A program made the translations under genes and the position numbers. The notes beneath the pieces were generated by a model, which was not told the DNA's origin, ran no database searches, and saw only the letters and a list, made by a program, of their open reading frames with translations. Positions 18,302 through 27,526 of a DNA stretch of 64,000 nucleotides are shown piece after piece. Each line of letters opens with the position of its first letter. Position 1 is the first letter of the stretch. The stretch is from Defluviitaleaceae bacterium (GTDB lineage Bacteria > Bacillota > Clostridia > Lachnospirales > WQUN01): the NCBI GenBank assembly GCA_009781725.1, contig WQVF01000004.1:25073-89072 (forward strand). The letters run 5' to 3'.

Positions 18302-18389
18302 CGGAGATGGGGAGATTTGAACTCCCGCGCCGCGCTAACGACCTACTCCCTTAGCAGGGGAGCCTCTTCAGCCACTTGAGTACATCTCC
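18302..18389 (-). tRNA. tRNA-Ser (anticodon GCT)
   Basis: The gene spans 88 bases. The acceptor stem pairs GGAGATG with CATCTCC and the discriminator is G. The anticodon arm is CTCCC-CTGCTAA-GGGAG, giving anticodon GCT. A long variable arm is present, as expected for serine, and the T arm is GGGAG-TTCAAAT-CTCCC. CCA is not encoded. It lies between the RNase P RNA and an accessory block, a typical place for integrative elements to insert. Confidence 0.95.
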
Positions 18390-18435
18390 TTGCGCCGCTT
18401 GTTAGCGGCTGTATATTTTAACATAAAAATACGAG

Positions 18436-18862
18436 CAAGCCTATAAGCCGAGTTCTGTCTTGGACAGCCATCTATCTGGGCCGGAAGTTGCCTCACGGCT
18501 CTTGCGAAGCTACCAAAGCTTGAGCGGGCCGCTCATGGCCTTGCCGTAGGCAAATGGCCGTGCTTTACTTGTTCTTGCACCGGACGGGGTTTACATAGCC
18601 AGTCAAGTCGCCAAGACTGCGGTGGGCTCTTACCCCACCTTTCCACCCTTACTTAATGATATGAAATCTTTTTGCCTTCGGCAAAAACCATAAATTTTTT
18701 CTGCGTAGAAACATGGCAGAAGAAAATTTACTGATTAAGCGGTTTATTTCTGTTGCACTATCCCTGGAGTCGCCTCCGCCGGGGGTTACCCGGCATCCTG
18801 CCCTTTGGTGCTCGGACTTTCCTCATACCTTGCGGTACGCGGCTGTCCAGCTTACTCGTTTG
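18436..18862 (-). ncRNA. rnpB: RNase P RNA
   Basis: On the minus strand the sequence begins near the P1 strand with GGACAGCCGCGTACC. The hallmark GAGGAAAGTCCGAGCACC (core CRI) follows, then GGATGCCGGGTAACCCCCGGCGG. It ends with the conserved CAGAACTCGGCTTATAGGC. The internal block GGGTAAGAGCCCACCGC is the usual P10/11 region. The RNA is the catalytic subunit that matures tRNA 5' ends. The end points are estimated to within about 10 bases. It lies between ispH-rpsA and tRNA-Ser, all on the minus strand. Confidence 0.93.
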
Positions 18863-18891
18863 GCTTGGCTTTTGTCATTTTTGACAAAGGC

Positions 18892-21006
18892 TTATTCAGT
18901 GGGTGTTTCCTCGGTTGCGGATTCCACTTCTACTGCTGGCTCTTCGACTTCCTCTACAGCTTCAGGGATATCCTCTTCCAGGATTTCTTCGTCTTCATAG
19001 TACTCTTCATCATCGTAGACCTCGTATCCAAGGTCAAGGTCTGCTTCCCGCTTGGATAGGTTTATGCGGTGAGCTTCTTGATCTACACTGGTGATTTTTA
19101 CTTGGATTACCTGACCAACTTTTAGCACTTCGTCTGCTTTGGCAATATGGCGGTTGGCGATTTGTGAAATGTGTACTAAGCCGTCTATACCGTCTTCCAG
19201 TGACACAAATGCACCGAAGGTTGCCAATCGTACTACTTGACCGTCTACTATACTGCCCACTGGGTATTTTTCGGCAATGCCGTTCCAGGGGTCGTTGCTG
19301 ATATCTTTAAGGGATAGGGAAATCTTGTTTTTGTCCTTATCCACTGAGATAACCGTCACGGTTACCTTGTCGCCTACGGCCAGTACATCGGTTACCTTGC
19401 GTACCCGCTTCCATGCCATTTCTGAGACGTGAATCAGACCGTCTATTCCGCCTATGTCAACGAAGGCACCAAAATCTACTATCCTGCTTACCGTGCCCTC
19501 TAACCGCTGCCCTTCTTCCAGTTTTGCGTACATCTCGCTTCGGATTTCCCTGGCTTCCTGGGCTGCTAGCTCTTTGCGGCCTGCCACATAGCGGCGCTTT
19601 GAACGGTCGATTTCTAACATGTGGAGTCTCATTTCCTGCCCTTTAAATTGAGTGAGATCCTCCACAAAGCGGTTAGATACCTGGCTGGATGGTACAAACA
19701 CCCTGCAACCATGGATATTAGCCAAAAGACCGCCTTTGATTACATCGGTAATCTTGCCAGTGACTACTGTTTTTTCTTCCAGCGCAGCTTCCAACAGCTT
19801 GATATTTTGCTGGTTATCGAGCTTTTTCTTGGATGCCAGAATATTGCCGTCGCCGTCGTTTACACGGATTATAAACACGTCAAATTCATCGCCGGGTTTA
19901 GTAGCTTCTGTAAGCTCGACAGTTGGGTCGTCTGTAAACTCCTGACGGGTGATGATGCCGTCTGATTTATAGCCCAAATCCACGGTCACTTCTGTCGGTG
20001 TTACCCTTATGACTGTCCCCTTCACAATCCTACCACTATGTAGGGGCTTGAAGGATTCGTCTAGCATTTCTTCGAATGACTGACCTGCCGGTTGGGGCTG
20101 AGTTTGGGCCTGGGGCTCGGTTACCGGCGTTTCGGTGACCATTTCCGGGGTTGTGATTTCATCTTTGGTTTCCTCAGGCACAGCATTTGCAAATTCGCTC
20201 ATAAGTTGAACGGCCTCCTTTGTTAGGGCAGGCGGTGTGGATGCACCGGCTGTAACGCCTATTTTATCACCTGGTTTTAGATACTGCAACAACAAATCAT
20301 GGACAGAGGCGATAAAAATCGTTTTAGAGCAGATATTGCGGGAGATTTCGTATAGGGCTTGGGTGTTGGCACTGCCCTTATCTCCTATGACTATCATGGT
20401 ATCGCTGTCGGCTGCAAGCTCTGCCGCTTCTTTTTGACGGATGGATGTGGCATTACAAATTGTATTGTGGATTTCGATATCCAGGCCATCAAGAGATGCG
20501 GTTATACGGGTGAATGACTCTGTATCGAAGGTTGTCTGGGCTACCAAGGTGTATTTTTCATCTTGGTTGAGTTGGGGAAGCAGCTCATCTTCGTTTTTTG
20601 CAATGATTACATCTTTGCCATAACTTGCGGTACCTATTACCTCCGGATGGGTTGCTTCTCCCAAGATAATTAGTTGTTGTCCTTCCGCGGCTCTGCGGTG
20701 TACGGCTTTTACACAGGGGCAGGTGCGGTCTATATATGGGATATTTCTGCGTTTAAGTTCTGCTTCTGTTTCTTTTGTAATGCCATGGGCGCGGATAATT
20801 ATTGTTTCGTCTTTGATTTCATCCAAGTCGTTAATTATGCGTACACCCTTGGTGGCGAGGTCGTCTGTTAGATTGCTGTTATGGACTAGTTGACCCAGAG
20901 TTGCTAGTTTGGCTGTTGGATTTTTTTCCAATTCTTCATATACAGTATTAACTGCCTGGGCTACACCGGCGCAAAAGCCTGCGGTTTTGGCTACTGTTAT
21001 TTTCAT
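18892..21006 (-). CDS. ispH-rpsA: Fused IspH reductase / ribosomal protein S1
   Basis: The protein has 704 residues. Residues 1 to about 280 are 4-hydroxy-3-methylbut-2-enyl diphosphate reductase (last step of the MEP isoprenoid pathway), with the three iron-sulfur cysteines in GFCAGV, RTCPCV and NTICNATS. A Pro/Glu/Thr-rich linker follows. Four S1 RNA-binding domains begin near GRIVKGTVIRV, KTVVTGKITDV, GQRLEGTVSRI and GSIVDGQVVRL, followed by an acidic tail. This fusion is well known in Clostridia and is a good taxonomic marker. Its start overlaps the plsC stop by 4 bases (ATGA), and cmk lies just upstream, a conserved clostridial order. Confidence 0.96.
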   Translation of the reverse strand: MKITVAKTAGFCAGVAQAVNTVYEELEKNPTAKLATLGQLVHNSNLTDDLATKGVRIINDLDEIKDETIIIRAHGITKETEAELKRRNIPYIDRTCPCVKAVHRRAAEGQQLIILGEATHPEVIGTASYGKDVIIAKNEDELLPQLNQDEKYTLVAQTTFDTESFTRITASLDGLDIEIHNTICNATSIRQKEAAELAADSDTMIVIGDKGSANTQALYEISRNICSKTIFIASVHDLLLQYLKPGDKIGVTAGASTPPALTKEAVQLMSEFANAVPEETKDEITTPEMVTETPVTEPQAQTQPQPAGQSFEEMLDESFKPLHSGRIVKGTVIRVTPTEVTVDLGYKSDGIITRQEFTDDPTVELTEATKPGDEFDVFIIRVNDGDGNILASKKKLDNQQNIKLLEAALEEKTVVTGKITDVIKGGLLANIHGCRVFVPSSQVSNRFVEDLTQFKGQEMRLHMLEIDRSKRRYVAGRKELAAQEAREIRSEMYAKLEEGQRLEGTVSRIVDFGAFVDIGGIDGLIHVSEMAWKRVRKVTDVLAVGDKVTVTVISVDKDKNKISLSLKDISNDPWNGIAEKYPVGSIVDGQVVRLATFGAFVSLEDGIDGLVHISQIANRHIAKADEVLKVGQVIQVKITSVDQEAHRINLSKREADLDLGYEVYDDEEYYEDEEILEEDIPEAVEEVEEPAVEVESATEETPTE

Positions 21007-21581
21007 TGCAGTGCTAGAGCCGATACTTGGCTCGTAATTACTTCCATTACCGTCTCGACTAAGGCGGATTTTACTTTTTGGCCAGCATATGGCTCCATGG
21101 AGATGGGTGGGCCGAAGTGGATATTTATTTTGGAAAATAAGCGGTAGGTGCCTCGGATTCCGACAGGTATAACAGGTGCGCCTGTTTTTAAGGCGAATAC
21201 AGCAACGCCGCCTTTTACATTATCAAACTCCTGGGTGCGGGTGCCTTGGGAGAATATGCCCAGTACCTTTTCGTTATTAAGGATATCTAGGGTATGGCGA
21301 TAGGCCTTGAGGTCCGCAGCACCGGCTCGGTCCACAGGATACGCACCAGCCCACCGCAGTATTGTGCGCAGTACCCGGACTTCGAAAAGCTCCTTTTTTG
21401 CCATAATATGAACCTGGCGTTTGCTCAGCATGATTAGCATTAGGGGGTCCATTGCGCTGATATGGTTGCTGCATAGTATTACGGGGCCGGTGGTGGGGAT
21501 ATTCTCCCGGCCTGTTATATTGTAGCGATAGATAATGCGAAAAAATATTATGAGTAGTCTTCTGGCGATTCTATAAAACAT
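21003..21581 (-). CDS. plsC: 1-acyl-sn-glycerol-3-phosphate acyltransferase
   Basis: This 192-residue membrane-associated enzyme makes phosphatidic acid from lysophosphatidic acid. The catalytic NHISAMD (HX4D) motif is near residue 38, followed by FSQGTR, the EGTR-like acceptor motif with Gln for Glu, and PVIPVGI. An N-terminal hydrophobic and basic stretch should sit on the membrane. AGGAGG precedes the ATG by 5 bases, and only 2 bases separate it from cmk. Confidence 0.92.
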   Translation of the reverse strand: MFYRIARRLLIIFFRIIYRYNITGRENIPTTGPVILCSNHISAMDPLMLIMLSKRQVHIMAKKELFEVRVLRTILRWAGAYPVDRAGAADLKAYRHTLDILNNEKVLGIFSQGTRTQEFDNVKGGVAVFALKTGAPVIPVGIRGTYRLFSKINIHFGPPISMEPYAGQKVKSALVETVMEVITSQVSALALQ

Positions 21582-21583
21582 TG

Positions 21584-22240
21584 TTACCTCCTAGCTTCGT
21601 TAATATGCGCGATAATTCTGGCGACCACTTCTTCTTTGGTCATATTACCTGTATCTAGGTAGATTGCATCCTCGGCTTGGGTTAGTGGGCTGTGTTTTCG
21701 GGTTTTGTCTCTGTGGTCACGCTCTATGATTTCTTTGCGGAGTTGCTCCATATCCACAGACTTTCCGGTTCGCTTTAGTTCTATGGCTCGGCGTTCCGCT
21801 CTTATGTCTACATCTGCGTCTAAGTATATTTTCACCTGGGCCCAGGGGAGCACATGGCTACCTATGTCTCGGCCATCCATTACAATTTCTCCTGAAGCCG
21901 CGATGATTTTTTGTTTTGTGGCCATTTTTTCCCGGACAGCGGAATAGGGAGAAATGGTGGAGGTGATATCAGAAATAGCCTGGGTGCGGATGGCTCCTGT
22001 TACATCTTCCCCGTTTAAGAAAATATGTCCTGGGGTTAATTCTATATTGATATGGGGAAGGGCGGCTGTTACTGTGGCCTCATCTTGGGGGCTTATTCCA
22101 TTGCGGGTGCAGTATAGGGCTATTGTGCGGTACATAGAGCCTGTGTCGATATATTTCATCCCTAGGGTTTCGGCTACTTTTCTTGCGGTGGTACTTTTAC
22201 CTACTCCTGCTGGGCCGTCTATTGCTATTGCGAATGGCAT
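21584..22240 (-). CDS. cmk: Cytidylate kinase
   Basis: The protein has 218 residues and phosphorylates CMP and dCMP to the diphosphates. The Walker A motif is GPAGVGKST near residue 9, followed by YIDTGSMYR, the nucleoside-binding DGRDIG, and RAERRAIEL in the lid region. Length and motifs are normal. The gene begins 4 bases after the flavoprotein gene and is followed by plsC. Confidence 0.96.
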   Translation of the reverse strand: MPFAIAIDGPAGVGKSTTARKVAETLGMKYIDTGSMYRTIALYCTRNGISPQDEATVTAALPHINIELTPGHIFLNGEDVTGAIRTQAISDITSTISPYSAVREKMATKQKIIAASGEIVMDGRDIGSHVLPWAQVKIYLDADVDIRAERRAIELKRTGKSVDMEQLRKEIIERDHRDKTRKHSPLTQAEDAIYLDTGNMTKEEVVARIIAHINEARR

Positions 22241-22244
22241 ATCT

Positions 22245-23417
22245 TCACTCTCTTTTCTGTATATACTTTGCTACGGAAATCCCTGCCAGATATCCTGTGG
22301 AAAAGGCAATCTGCATATTGTATCCACCTGTTAGTGCATCCACATCCAACACCTCTCCTGCAAAGAAAAGGCCCGGGATTTTTTTTGACATCATAGTCGA
22401 GGGGTTTATTTCCTGGGTGTCAATGCCCCCCTGAGTAATGACAGCTTCTTTATATCCGGCGTTGCCGGTTATGGGAATTTCCAGGTTTTTAAGCAGATGA
22501 ACCAAGTTTTGTCGTTCTTGACGGGTGATGGTGTGGACTTTTTTATTTATTTTACTTAATTCCACTATAGTTTCGATTAATCGCTCAGGGAGTAGTCCAT
22601 CCAATGCATTGGCGAAGTCTTTATTTTTATGAAGTTCGAAATCTCGTAGGATTCTGGCATCCAGTTGCTCGTGGGTCAAGCCCGGTTTTAAATCGATGTA
22701 AATAGTCCCGGTTTTCCCAGCCATATATGCGCTTGCACTTAGGACTAGCGGGCCTGTTACTCCGGTTTTGGTAAACATCATCTCGCCGATTTCTTCATAT
22801 TTATTATAGCGTAGTTTTACGTTTTTTAGGCTGAGGCCTTCCAACTCGGGAATCCAAGGTTCATCAGAGGTGAGAGGAACCAATGCCGGGGATGTGGGGG
22901 TTATAGTGTGCCCCAGAGCCTGAGCCCAGACAAGCCCATCCCCAGTGGAGCCTGTTGAAGGGTATGATAGGCCCCCTGTGGCTATTATAATGGCGTCTGC
23001 CTTGATTTGATTTATGTCTGTGACCGGGTGATTTAGTTTTACTTGTACTCCGACAGATTTCAGGTAAGCCCTGAGAGCGTCATTGATATCATAGGCTTTG
23101 TCTGAAACAGGAAAAACCCGGCCTCCCCGCTCGGTTTTTAGAGGTACTCCTTGGCCTTCGAAAAAGTCCATTAGTGCTTGGCTGTCCATTGCCCAAAATG
23201 CCGAATGCAGGAATCTTGGATTGCTTACCACATTAGACATATGGTCTTTCACATCTGAGTTATTGGTCAGATTGCAACGGCCTTTGCCGGTTATGTGGAG
23301 CTTTTTCCCCAATTTCTCGTTTTTCTCCAGCAATGTCACGGAAACACCTTGAGCTGCTGCGGTACCAGCGGCCATCATCCCGGCAGGGCCGCCCCCTATT
23401 ACTATAACGGACTTCAT
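22245..23417 (-). CDS. HI0933/YhiN-family FAD flavoprotein (copy 1)
   Basis: The protein has 390 residues. The N-terminal Rossmann motif is VIVIGGGPAGMMAAG, followed by LLEKNEKLGKKLHITGKGRCNLTN, the signature of the HI0933 family. The C-terminal FAD motif is PGLFFAGEVLDVDALTGGYN. Members are NAD(P)/FAD-dependent oxidoreductases, including BaiN-type enzymes, but most have no known substrate. It overlaps the phospholipase gene by 4 bases. A second, divergent family member is at 56883-58034. Confidence 0.88.
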   Translation of the reverse strand: MKSVIVIGGGPAGMMAAGTAAAQGVSVTLLEKNEKLGKKLHITGKGRCNLTNNSDVKDHMSNVVSNPRFLHSAFWAMDSQALMDFFEGQGVPLKTERGGRVFPVSDKAYDINDALRAYLKSVGVQVKLNHPVTDINQIKADAIIIATGGLSYPSTGSTGDGLVWAQALGHTITPTSPALVPLTSDEPWIPELEGLSLKNVKLRYNKYEEIGEMMFTKTGVTGPLVLSASAYMAGKTGTIYIDLKPGLTHEQLDARILRDFELHKNKDFANALDGLLPERLIETIVELSKINKKVHTITRQERQNLVHLLKNLEIPITGNAGYKEAVITQGGIDTQEINPSTMMSKKIPGLFFAGEVLDVDALTGGYNMQIAFSTGYLAGISVAKYIQKRE

Positions 23418-24322
23418 GGGTTTTGTCCTGTGATTAGGGAGCGATTTTGCAAGCAGGCAGCAAATGCTTCCTTGGGGAGATTATCGTGGGTATAGTCAAA
23501 CAGTGCCTTTATCATCTGGACGGCGGCACCAACGGCTCTGTCAAATAGCTCTACAAAACTGTCGTTTCTAATTTTATCCTGTGCCCATGGGGGGCTCCAT
23601 TCGGTTTTTTCTAGATTAAGAAAATCCCTGTCCTCTGTGACTTCCTGCATGTGGGTAAGGGCTGAGAGGACTTTTGCCCGTAGTATTAGATTCTCTACAT
23701 TACCCAGCCAGCGTTTTCTTCTGCCGGTTTTTGATTGCAGCTTGTTGGTGTTACTGGCCATCTGACCCATGGCACGGTCAACATCCCGTGGATTGATATC
23801 CCGGTCATATATTCGGCGGATTGCAGCAGCAGTTCCTGCGGCGGCGGTGCTTCTTTGGCGCTTATCAGGGGTAAGCAACTGTCCAAGGTTGTAGTCGTTT
23901 GGGGCTTCCCCATTCAATCGTTTTAGCATGAGTACATCCACAGTGGTTTCGAAATGACGGTGCCGCCCTGCTTCCTTTATTGCAGGCTTTGGCGGATCGT
24001 AGGTTTGTGAGAATATATAAGGGTGTGTATGGGAATCTACCGCGTAATGAGCAAGGAAACCCGCAGTATATGCGAATAGAATCGGGCATCTAATAGCTGC
24101 CATTTCCATGAAAAAAAGCCCCAAGTCTGCGCTATGCATCTGGGAGCCAACACCTCGTATACGTTTTGAAAGAAAACCATTTACATAATAAAAGAAAATA
24201 TCCGGGCCCTGAGTGCCAAGGTTAAAGAGCTTACCCATTGGAACGATATGCTCACGGATATGAGGGCTTAAAATTTCTAGCGCGGATTGGCCGCCGAGAT
24301 AATGAGTGATTAAGCCAGGCAT
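23414..24322 (-). CDS. Zinc-dependent phospholipase C family protein
   Basis: The protein has 302 residues. It begins MPGLITHYLGG and shows the zinc-ligand pattern of the PF00882 family: an early His, then GTQGPDIFFY, HSADLG, AHYAVDSHTHPY and RHFETTVD. Unlike secreted clostridial alpha-toxin it has no signal peptide and so probably stays in the cytoplasm, as is common for this family in Firmicutes. The first gene I can firmly assign in the run that leads into cmk, plsC and ispH-rpsA. The substrate is not known. Confidence 0.82.
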   Translation of the reverse strand: MPGLITHYLGGQSALEILSPHIREHIVPMGKLFNLGTQGPDIFFYYVNGFLSKRIRGVGSQMHSADLGLFFMEMAAIRCPILFAYTAGFLAHYAVDSHTHPYIFSQTYDPPKPAIKEAGRHRHFETTVDVLMLKRLNGEAPNDYNLGQLLTPDKRQRSTAAAGTAAAIRRIYDRDINPRDVDRAMGQMASNTNKLQSKTGRRKRWLGNVENLILRAKVLSALTHMQEVTEDRDFLNLEKTEWSPPWAQDKIRNDSFVELFDRAVGAAVQMIKALFDYTHDNLPKEAFAACLQNRSLITGQNP

Positions 24323-24341
24323 GGCTTGCCCCCTTATGGGC

Positions 24342-24560
24342 TTATTTTTTCATCCTAAGAAATTGCTTCGTAATTTTGCTGCGGCCGTCGGAAATAAAAG
24401 CGGCGAAGCCGTTTTGTTTAAGTGTATCTTTATATTGGTAAAGTTTCAAGGCAGCTAAAAAATTTACGTATGGCACCATACGGATATTTTTTATCGCGTA
24501 ATAAATTTCGCTGATTTTACGCGGGTTTGCGAGAAGGGTGGTGAGGTCTTTTGCCGTCAA
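24342..24560 (-). CDS. Small hypothetical protein, doubtful
   Basis: The frame codes for 72 residues, basic and partly hydrophobic (MTAKDLTTLLANPRKISEIYY...). The start would be a TTG without a visible ribosome binding site; an internal ATG at 24479 is no better. Composition is protein-like, and it lies 19 bases upstream of the phospholipase gene on the same strand, which is why it is listed. I see no homology that I can name. The region upstream to 24733 holds nothing I can support. Confidence 0.3.
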   Translation of the reverse strand: MTAKDLTTLLANPRKISEIYYAIKNIRMVPYVNFLAALKLYQYKDTLKQNGFAAFISDGRSKITKQFLRMKK

Positions 24561-24733
24561 CTGTACTAGATGACTAATACAGCAATACAGGCGATAAGGT
24601 TTAAGTCCTTCGTTGTTTACACAAATGCAAATAAATGGTAAGATTTCCTTAAGCCATGAGTAGCCTACTTCGCTGGGAGGCGGGAGGTTGCTTAGATTAC
24701 GTATTTGAAGTCATAATAGACCTTTTGAATACT

Positions 24734-24761
24734 TTGACGTACATCTTAGCAATAATATAAA
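24734..24761 (+). promoter_or_regulatory. Sigma-A promoter of Cys-rich small protein gene
   Basis: TTGACG at 24734-24739 and TATAAA at 24756-24761 are separated by 16 bases. The gene starts 26 bases downstream, with CGGAGGA before the ATG. Confidence 0.65.
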
Positions 24762-24786
24762 ACATAAAACGAACGGAGGAAATCTT

Positions 24787-25182
24787 ATGAGTAATGAAAA
24801 AATCCGCGTACTAGATATGCTGGACGCTGGTAAAATCACCGCCGACGAAGCGGCAAGATTGTTGGAGGCCCTTAAAGGCCCAGGGTTTATGAACAAAGAA
24901 ACCCGCGAAAATGTAGAAGACAAGCTACGTCACTTTGGCCAAGAATGCGGCCGACTGGCCCGTGAAGCAGGAGCAAAGCTGCAAGTGATGTACAAGGAAG
25001 TAGAGCCAAAGGTAAAGAAAGCCAGCCAAGCCGCATTGGAAAAAGCAGCCTGTGTGCTTGAAGATTTGGCCTGTGCAATAAATAAGTCCTTGGATAAAGA
25101 AGAATGCTGTGGCGAAGAAGAATGTTGCTGCAAGCCGGAGCAGGCAGAGTGCTGTGGCAACGAAGAGCCTCGCGCTAACTAA
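24787..25182 (+). CDS. SHOCT/YvlB-like N-terminal protein with Cys-rich tail
   Basis: The protein has 131 residues. The first 30 (EKIRVLDMLDAGKITADEAARLLEAL) form the short helical domain found at the start of YvlB/LiaX-like envelope-stress proteins. The middle is an amphipathic helix rich in Lys, Glu and Ala. The tail holds eight cysteines in the last 30 residues, in clusters such as CC.EE.CCC and CC, which could bind metal or form disulfides. It has its own promoter and is followed by palindromic repeat copy 1. The function is unknown. Confidence 0.75.
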   Translation: MSNEKIRVLDMLDAGKITADEAARLLEALKGPGFMNKETRENVEDKLRHFGQECGRLAREAGAKLQVMYKEVEPKVKKASQAALEKAACVLEDLACAINKSLDKEECCGEEECCCKPEQAECCGNEEPRAN

Positions 25183-25206
25183 GGATTACCCGAGTATCCC
25201 AATTAA

Positions 25207-25355
25207 GGGGCTGTCACGTTAAGAATACCGTTATTTCAAGGCTCGTCATCCCCCGGATTTAATCCGGGATCCCATAATCTTAGCCAAAAGGCTGAGGGGA
25301 TCCCGGGTCAAGCCCGGGATGACGGGCTTTTTATTACGTCTTAATGTGACAGCCC
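25207..25355. repeat. Palindromic dispersed repeat, family A, copy 1
   Basis: The outer arms GGGCTGTCACGTTAAGA and TCTTAATGTGACAGCCC enclose inner arms CTCGTCATCCC and GGGATGACGGG, with further nested CCGGATT/AATCCGG and CCCGGG pairs. It is closely similar to 56723-56870 and 59191-59333. The right end runs into seven T, so it can act as terminator for the gene ending at 25182. Confidence 0.85.
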
Positions 25356-25443
25356 TTTTTTTACGCATTTTTTACATAATCCGGTATTGTATTGCCAAAT
25401 ATTTGTGTATAATGCCATAAATACAAACACAAAGGAGAAAACC

Positions 25444-26868
25444 ATGGAATCCACACATGAACCCCCAAAGGAAACACCAAGTGAGGCTCCCCTTGAAGAA
25501 TTTGCCGAACCGTCGAAAAACCATCCCCTCAGCAAAAAGAAGTCCTGGATACCTTTCAAATCCAGCCTTTCTAAAGAAGAGTTTAGTTGGGTGCTGTACG
25601 ACTGGGCAAGCCAATCCTATGTAATGATTGTTATGACTGTAATTTTCGTCTTGTTTTTCAGGGCGGCTGCCATAGGACAGGGAGTAGATAGCGCGGATGC
25701 AAATGCGTACTATGCCTTTAGTAACACCATTAGCATGATAATTATTGGCTTGCTTGCCCCAATCATTGGGACCCTATCCGGCTACAAGGGTAAGAAAAAA
25801 GTATTATTCGTTATCTTTGCGGTAATGGGGCTGGTGGGGACCTTCGGGCTTGCCTTTATACCGGAGAGTTGGTGGCCCATTATCTTGATTGTTTTCATCA
25901 TTTCATCTATCGGATATGCAGGCAATACTAAGGTTTATGATACTTTCTTGGTTGACGTAACCAACAACAAGCGGATGAATTGGATTTCTAGTCTGGGCTT
26001 TGCCTTCGGATACATTGGAGGGGCACTGCCATTTATACTGGCTGTCCCCTTGGTTGTGTTGGTCCAACTAGATGTAATCAATATGGATATCATGCTTGCG
26101 TACCGGATTGCGTTTATTATCGCAGTGGTATGGTGGCTGGCTTTTATGGGGCCATTTATGAAAAATGTTCATCAGAAAATAGGAAGCGAACAAGAGCCCC
26201 AATATGTACGAAAAAGCTTTATTCGCATCTGGACAACATTTAAAGAAATCGCCACTCAAAAGCATATTCTTGTTTTTCTTGTTGCGTTTTTCCTATACAG
26301 CGACGGAGTAGGATCCATTATTCGTATGGCGGTTGCCTATGGGGACGAAATCGGACTGAGTGAAATTACATTGCTCATGGTTCTGTTGGCGACCCAATTT
26401 GTAGCGATGCCCTTTGCAATTCTTTACGGCAAGATGTCTCAAAAGGTTGGGGCGAAATTCATGATATATGTCGCTATATTCACATACTGTGTTGTGTGCT
26501 CAATTGCACTGTTTATGAACCCAGCAAGGGATTTGTATACACTCACTATTATGTTCTGGGCACTGGCAATGCTGGTTGGCACTGCCCAGGGGGGAATCCA
26601 GGCACTGTCTCGCGCTTATTTTGCCCGGATTATCCCAAAGGAGAAATCCAACGAGTACTTTGGTTTTTATAATGTATGTAGCCGCTTTGCCTCAATGTTG
26701 GGCACGGCGATTTTTGGTGTGATTGCACTGGCTACCGGCCAATCTCACTACGGCATTGCAGGGATAGCAGTTCTGTTTATCGCAGCGGCAATTATTTTCA
26801 AATTCGTACCAGGTGACAGGCCGGGCTCTGAAGAACTTGCTGTTATGGTTCAAGAGGAAACCGCGTAA
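25444..26868 (+). CDS. MFS transporter, UMF1/Atg22-like
   Basis: The protein has 474 residues and about 12 membrane segments. A hydrophilic Pro/Glu-rich N-terminal tail of 45 residues is followed by SWVLYDWASQSYVMIV, the start signature of UMF1 (Atg22-like) transporters, and by GFAFGYIGGALPF and GTAQGGIQALSRAYFARIIP. The start is the ATG at 25444, with AAAGGAG 7 bases upstream. The substrate is unknown; related proteins export amino acids or unknown solutes. The next gene, a response regulator, begins directly after its stop (TAAATG). Confidence 0.85.
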   Translation: MESTHEPPKETPSEAPLEEFAEPSKNHPLSKKKSWIPFKSSLSKEEFSWVLYDWASQSYVMIVMTVIFVLFFRAAAIGQGVDSADANAYYAFSNTISMIIIGLLAPIIGTLSGYKGKKKVLFVIFAVMGLVGTFGLAFIPESWWPIILIVFIISSIGYAGNTKVYDTFLVDVTNNKRMNWISSLGFAFGYIGGALPFILAVPLVVLVQLDVINMDIMLAYRIAFIIAVVWWLAFMGPFMKNVHQKIGSEQEPQYVRKSFIRIWTTFKEIATQKHILVFLVAFFLYSDGVGSIIRMAVAYGDEIGLSEITLLMVLLATQFVAMPFAILYGKMSQKVGAKFMIYVAIFTYCVVCSIALFMNPARDLYTLTIMFWALAMLVGTAQGGIQALSRAYFARIIPKEKSNEYFGFYNVCSRFASMLGTAIFGVIALATGQSHYGIAGIAVLFIAAAIIFKFVPGDRPGSEELAVMVQEETA

Positions 26869-27522
26869 ATGCATAAAATCCTGGTAGTCGAAGACGATAT
26901 TTTCATAAACGAAATGCTCTGTGAGCTTTTGACTAAGAACGGATACACTCCCATTGCTGCATTTTCCGGCACGGAAGGCCTGCTTCAACTGGCCAATGGG
27001 GGTGTATCTTTGGTGCTTTTGGATTTGGCACTCCCAGGAAAACGAGGAGACGAGGTATTACAGGAAATCCGTGGAAAATCTACCCTGCCGGTTATCATCC
27101 TCACTGCAATGGCAGATAAAGAAACCACGGTAAAAATACTGCGTCTTGGTGCAGATGATTATCTAGCAAAGCCATTCGACAATGATGAGCTATTAGCCCG
27201 TATAGAAATACAGCTGCGACGAAGCACCCCCACAACAGACAAGCTCAGATACAAAGACATAACCCTAGACCCAGAAGGCTACGACGTTCAAATCGCTGGC
27301 AAAAAACTAGACCTATCCCGTCGGGAATTTGAAATACTACGCTTGATGATGTCCCACCCTCAAAAGGTCTTCTCCAAGAATAATCTCTACGAAAGCGTAT
27401 GGGGAGAAGAATACCTAGGGGATGAGAACACAATAAACGTGCATATCAGCAAGCTGCGGGGCAAGCTTGGAGCCCAGTATATAAAGACTGTCTGGGGGAT
27501 AGGATTTAAGATGGGAGAGTAA
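26869..27522 (+). CDS. OmpR-family response regulator
   Basis: The protein has 217 residues. In the receiver domain the acidic pair is VEDD near residue 7, the phosphoacceptor Asp is in VLLDLALPGKRGDE near residue 52, the switch residue is in ILTAMAD, and the lysine is in LAKPF. The C-terminal winged helix runs from about residue 125 (LDLSRREFEILRLMM...NVHISKLRGKL...GIGFKMGE). No kinase lies next to it. The likely partner is the histidine kinase at 30449-31315, and a matching direct-repeat box stands before that operon. Confidence 0.92.
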   Translation: MHKILVVEDDIFINEMLCELLTKNGYTPIAAFSGTEGLLQLANGGVSLVLLDLALPGKRGDEVLQEIRGKSTLPVIILTAMADKETTVKILRLGADDYLAKPFDNDELLARIEIQLRRSTPTTDKLRYKDITLDPEGYDVQIAGKKLDLSRREFEILRLMMSHPQKVFSKNNLYESVWGEEYLGDENTINVHISKLRGKLGAQYIKTVWGIGFKMGE

Positions 27523-27526
27523 TGTC

